Program-made: the position numbers and the translations under genes
Notes under the pieces: generated by a model
The model's input: the letters and a program-made list of their open reading frames with translations, nothing else
Databases searched by the model: none
Told to the model about the DNA's origin: nothing
Origin: Dirofilaria immitis
Taxonomy: Eukaryota; Nematoda; Chromadorea; Rhabditida; Onchocercidae
Assembly: GCA_024305405.1 (NCBI GenBank)
Contig: JAKNDB010000054.1
Location: forward strand, 930,001 to 994,000
Length of the DNA: 64,000 nt
Direction: 5' to 3'
Shown: in pieces, positions 62,608 through 64,000 of the stretch
Numbering within the stretch: position 1 is the first letter of the stretch
Layout: each line of letters opens with the position of its first letter

Positions 62608-64000
62608 CTGTAAAACAAAACAAAAAAGATATAAAGTTAATCGCAAATAAAAAGTGAAATTTATCAATTAAACTTTATGGATAAAATTAATCAGTCACAT
62701 GAATGGATTTTCCTCCCGTTATATCTGACAGATCTTCGTAAAAATTTTCTGCCAAGCTTAGTAAACTTAAAGCACTTGAATAGTTTTGAAGTAAAGTTGA
62801 AATTAATAGTTATTTATAAAAATTTTAAAAAGTAATTGAACTTCCAGAAGCCAAAATATATTAGTAATTTGCCTTTTGAATGTATTCAGATGAAAAGTAT
62901 CAAAATATATTTCAATAATTTAAATTTTCCAGTACAAATTTTTATAATTTTTATTAAATTATCATTGGCATAAATTAAATCAAAAAACTTTTCGAGAATA
63001 AAAGGAAAGAAAATGAAGGAAAGATAAAATGTTCCTTTGTTTTTATTTGATTTAATAGCGATATATTTGAGAATAAAACTTTTAATCCATTTTTTCTTAA
63101 AAATTGAGAAATTGTTTTTTCCATCTGATAAGTCTTATGTTAAAATATAATATTACATATTATATTATTTTTCATTTTTCAATTTCACAAACCAGTTATA
63201 TGTTTCAAAAAAATTTCAAAAATAAAAATAAAACTTTCTTTTGTCTAAAATAGCGCATAAGTTTGAATTCAACTTTTTTATTTTTTTCAATTTTCAACAA
63301 ATCAAATATATTGTACAGTGGAAGAATGCAAAAAAAGAACGTCAAAAATGTATGAAAATGAAAAAAATATTTTAGGAAATTTTAAAAAGAGGAAGATAAA
63401 TGTATGTATGAAAAAATTTCAAATAACATGTTATATAAGACAATATATTCAGTGAAATTTAAATAAGAATTGATTTAATTCATTCTATGACGAATAAATA
63501 ATATAAAAATTATTTAAATTATTTCATTTTACATTTAGTCTGATAGATAAATTTATTAAAAGAGTAATTTAATATTAATTTTAGCAAATTTATTTTTGAA
63601 TATTTTTAAAATTGAATTTTGGAATACGAACAAAATTACGTTATGTTAAAAATATATTCATATGAAAGTTTCTTTTTCTTTTTTAATTTGGCATACTAAT
63701 ATTTAAAATTAGTAAATAAGAGAAATTTAATTTAAACCCAGATCTTATTTTGATTTTTTTTTGATTTAAACCCAGATCTTATTAGTAAATAAGAGAAATT
63801 TAATTTAAACCCAGATCTTATTTTATATTGCGATTATTGTAATAGTTCTTTTATCTGCTGCACGATTAAATATCTTGAAATAATATATCAGAAATAATTA
63901 TTACTTCTCTCCATCCTATTTTAATTTTATTTTGCTGATAACATATCAAATTTGATAAAGATTGAAATTTATAGGAATATATGGAGTAATTAAGTAAAAT
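62608..64000. other. CaV2 intron or 5' region without secure exon
   Basis: Domain I S1 and the N-terminus of CaV2 should lie upstream on the minus strand, but no segment here translates to the expected S1 sequence. A less AT-rich patch at about 62693-62765 is open on the minus strand but does not match. The rest is AT-rich, with the direct repeat at 63711-63824. Confidence 0.6.
63711..63824. repeat. 41-bp direct repeat, 73-bp period
   Basis: The 41 bases at 63711-63751 recur exactly at 63784-63824. The core TTTAAACCCAGATCTTATT occurs a third time between them (about 63765-63783). A recent local duplication in the CaV2 5' intron. Confidence 0.9.

Noticed and set aside
62693..62765. Less AT-rich minus-strand patch upstream of CaV2 domain I
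   Set aside because: Tested as the missing S1 exon; none of its frames gives the conserved IIEWPPFEY-type segment or joins in phase.

Overview
The window reads as nuclear DNA of a nematode, probably a clade III (spirurid or filarial-like) worm. It is very AT-rich, its genes are broken into many short exons with TTTCAG/TTTTAG-type acceptors, and every recognisable protein has its closest match in nematode families. I assembled exons by hand from conserved protein motifs, GT/GC donors, AG acceptors and codon phase. No tRNA, rRNA, transposon or CRISPR array was recognised.

Layout from left to right. (1) 4274-9843, plus strand: a seven-transmembrane neuropeptide receptor of the NPY/NPF (npr) class, seven visible exons, 5' end unresolved. 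(2) About 9.86-18.7 kb: AT-rich spacer with degenerate tandem repeats. (3) 18724-23782, plus strand: four exons of a protein that resembles the ETX/MTX2 (aerolysin-fold) beta-pore family, 3' end unresolved. (4) 23.8-29.4 kb: spacer holding a long (AAT)n array and a minisatellite. (5) 29457-37263, plus strand: a complete DHX34 (nematode smgl-2) DEAH-box helicase in 24 exons, from a first ATG just behind a splice acceptor to the C-terminal zinc finger. (6) 37264-39144: convergent spacer. (7) 39145-62607, minus strand: 41 exons of a CaV2 (UNC-2) calcium-channel alpha-1 subunit, from domain I S2 to the stop codon; the N-terminal exons lie beyond the right edge. (8) 51780-52261, plus strand: an unrecognised two-exon membrane protein gene nested inside a CaV2 intron on the opposite strand.

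Two observations matter most. First, the nested 129-residue gene is an undescribed-looking candidate with start, splice junction, stop and poly(A) signal all visible. Second, otherwise intact conserved exons are broken repeatedly by one-base length errors, seven of them in short homopolymers with an obvious frame-restoring base. Because they hit three unrelated conserved genes and nothing else is decayed, sequencing or assembly error is more likely than pseudogenisation, and automatic gene calls here will be fragmented.

The receptor and CaV2 channel are both neuronal membrane proteins (peptide sensing and presynaptic calcium entry), while DHX34 acts in nonsense-mediated mRNA decay. I see no evidence that these neighbours form an operon: strands alternate and gaps are several kilobases.
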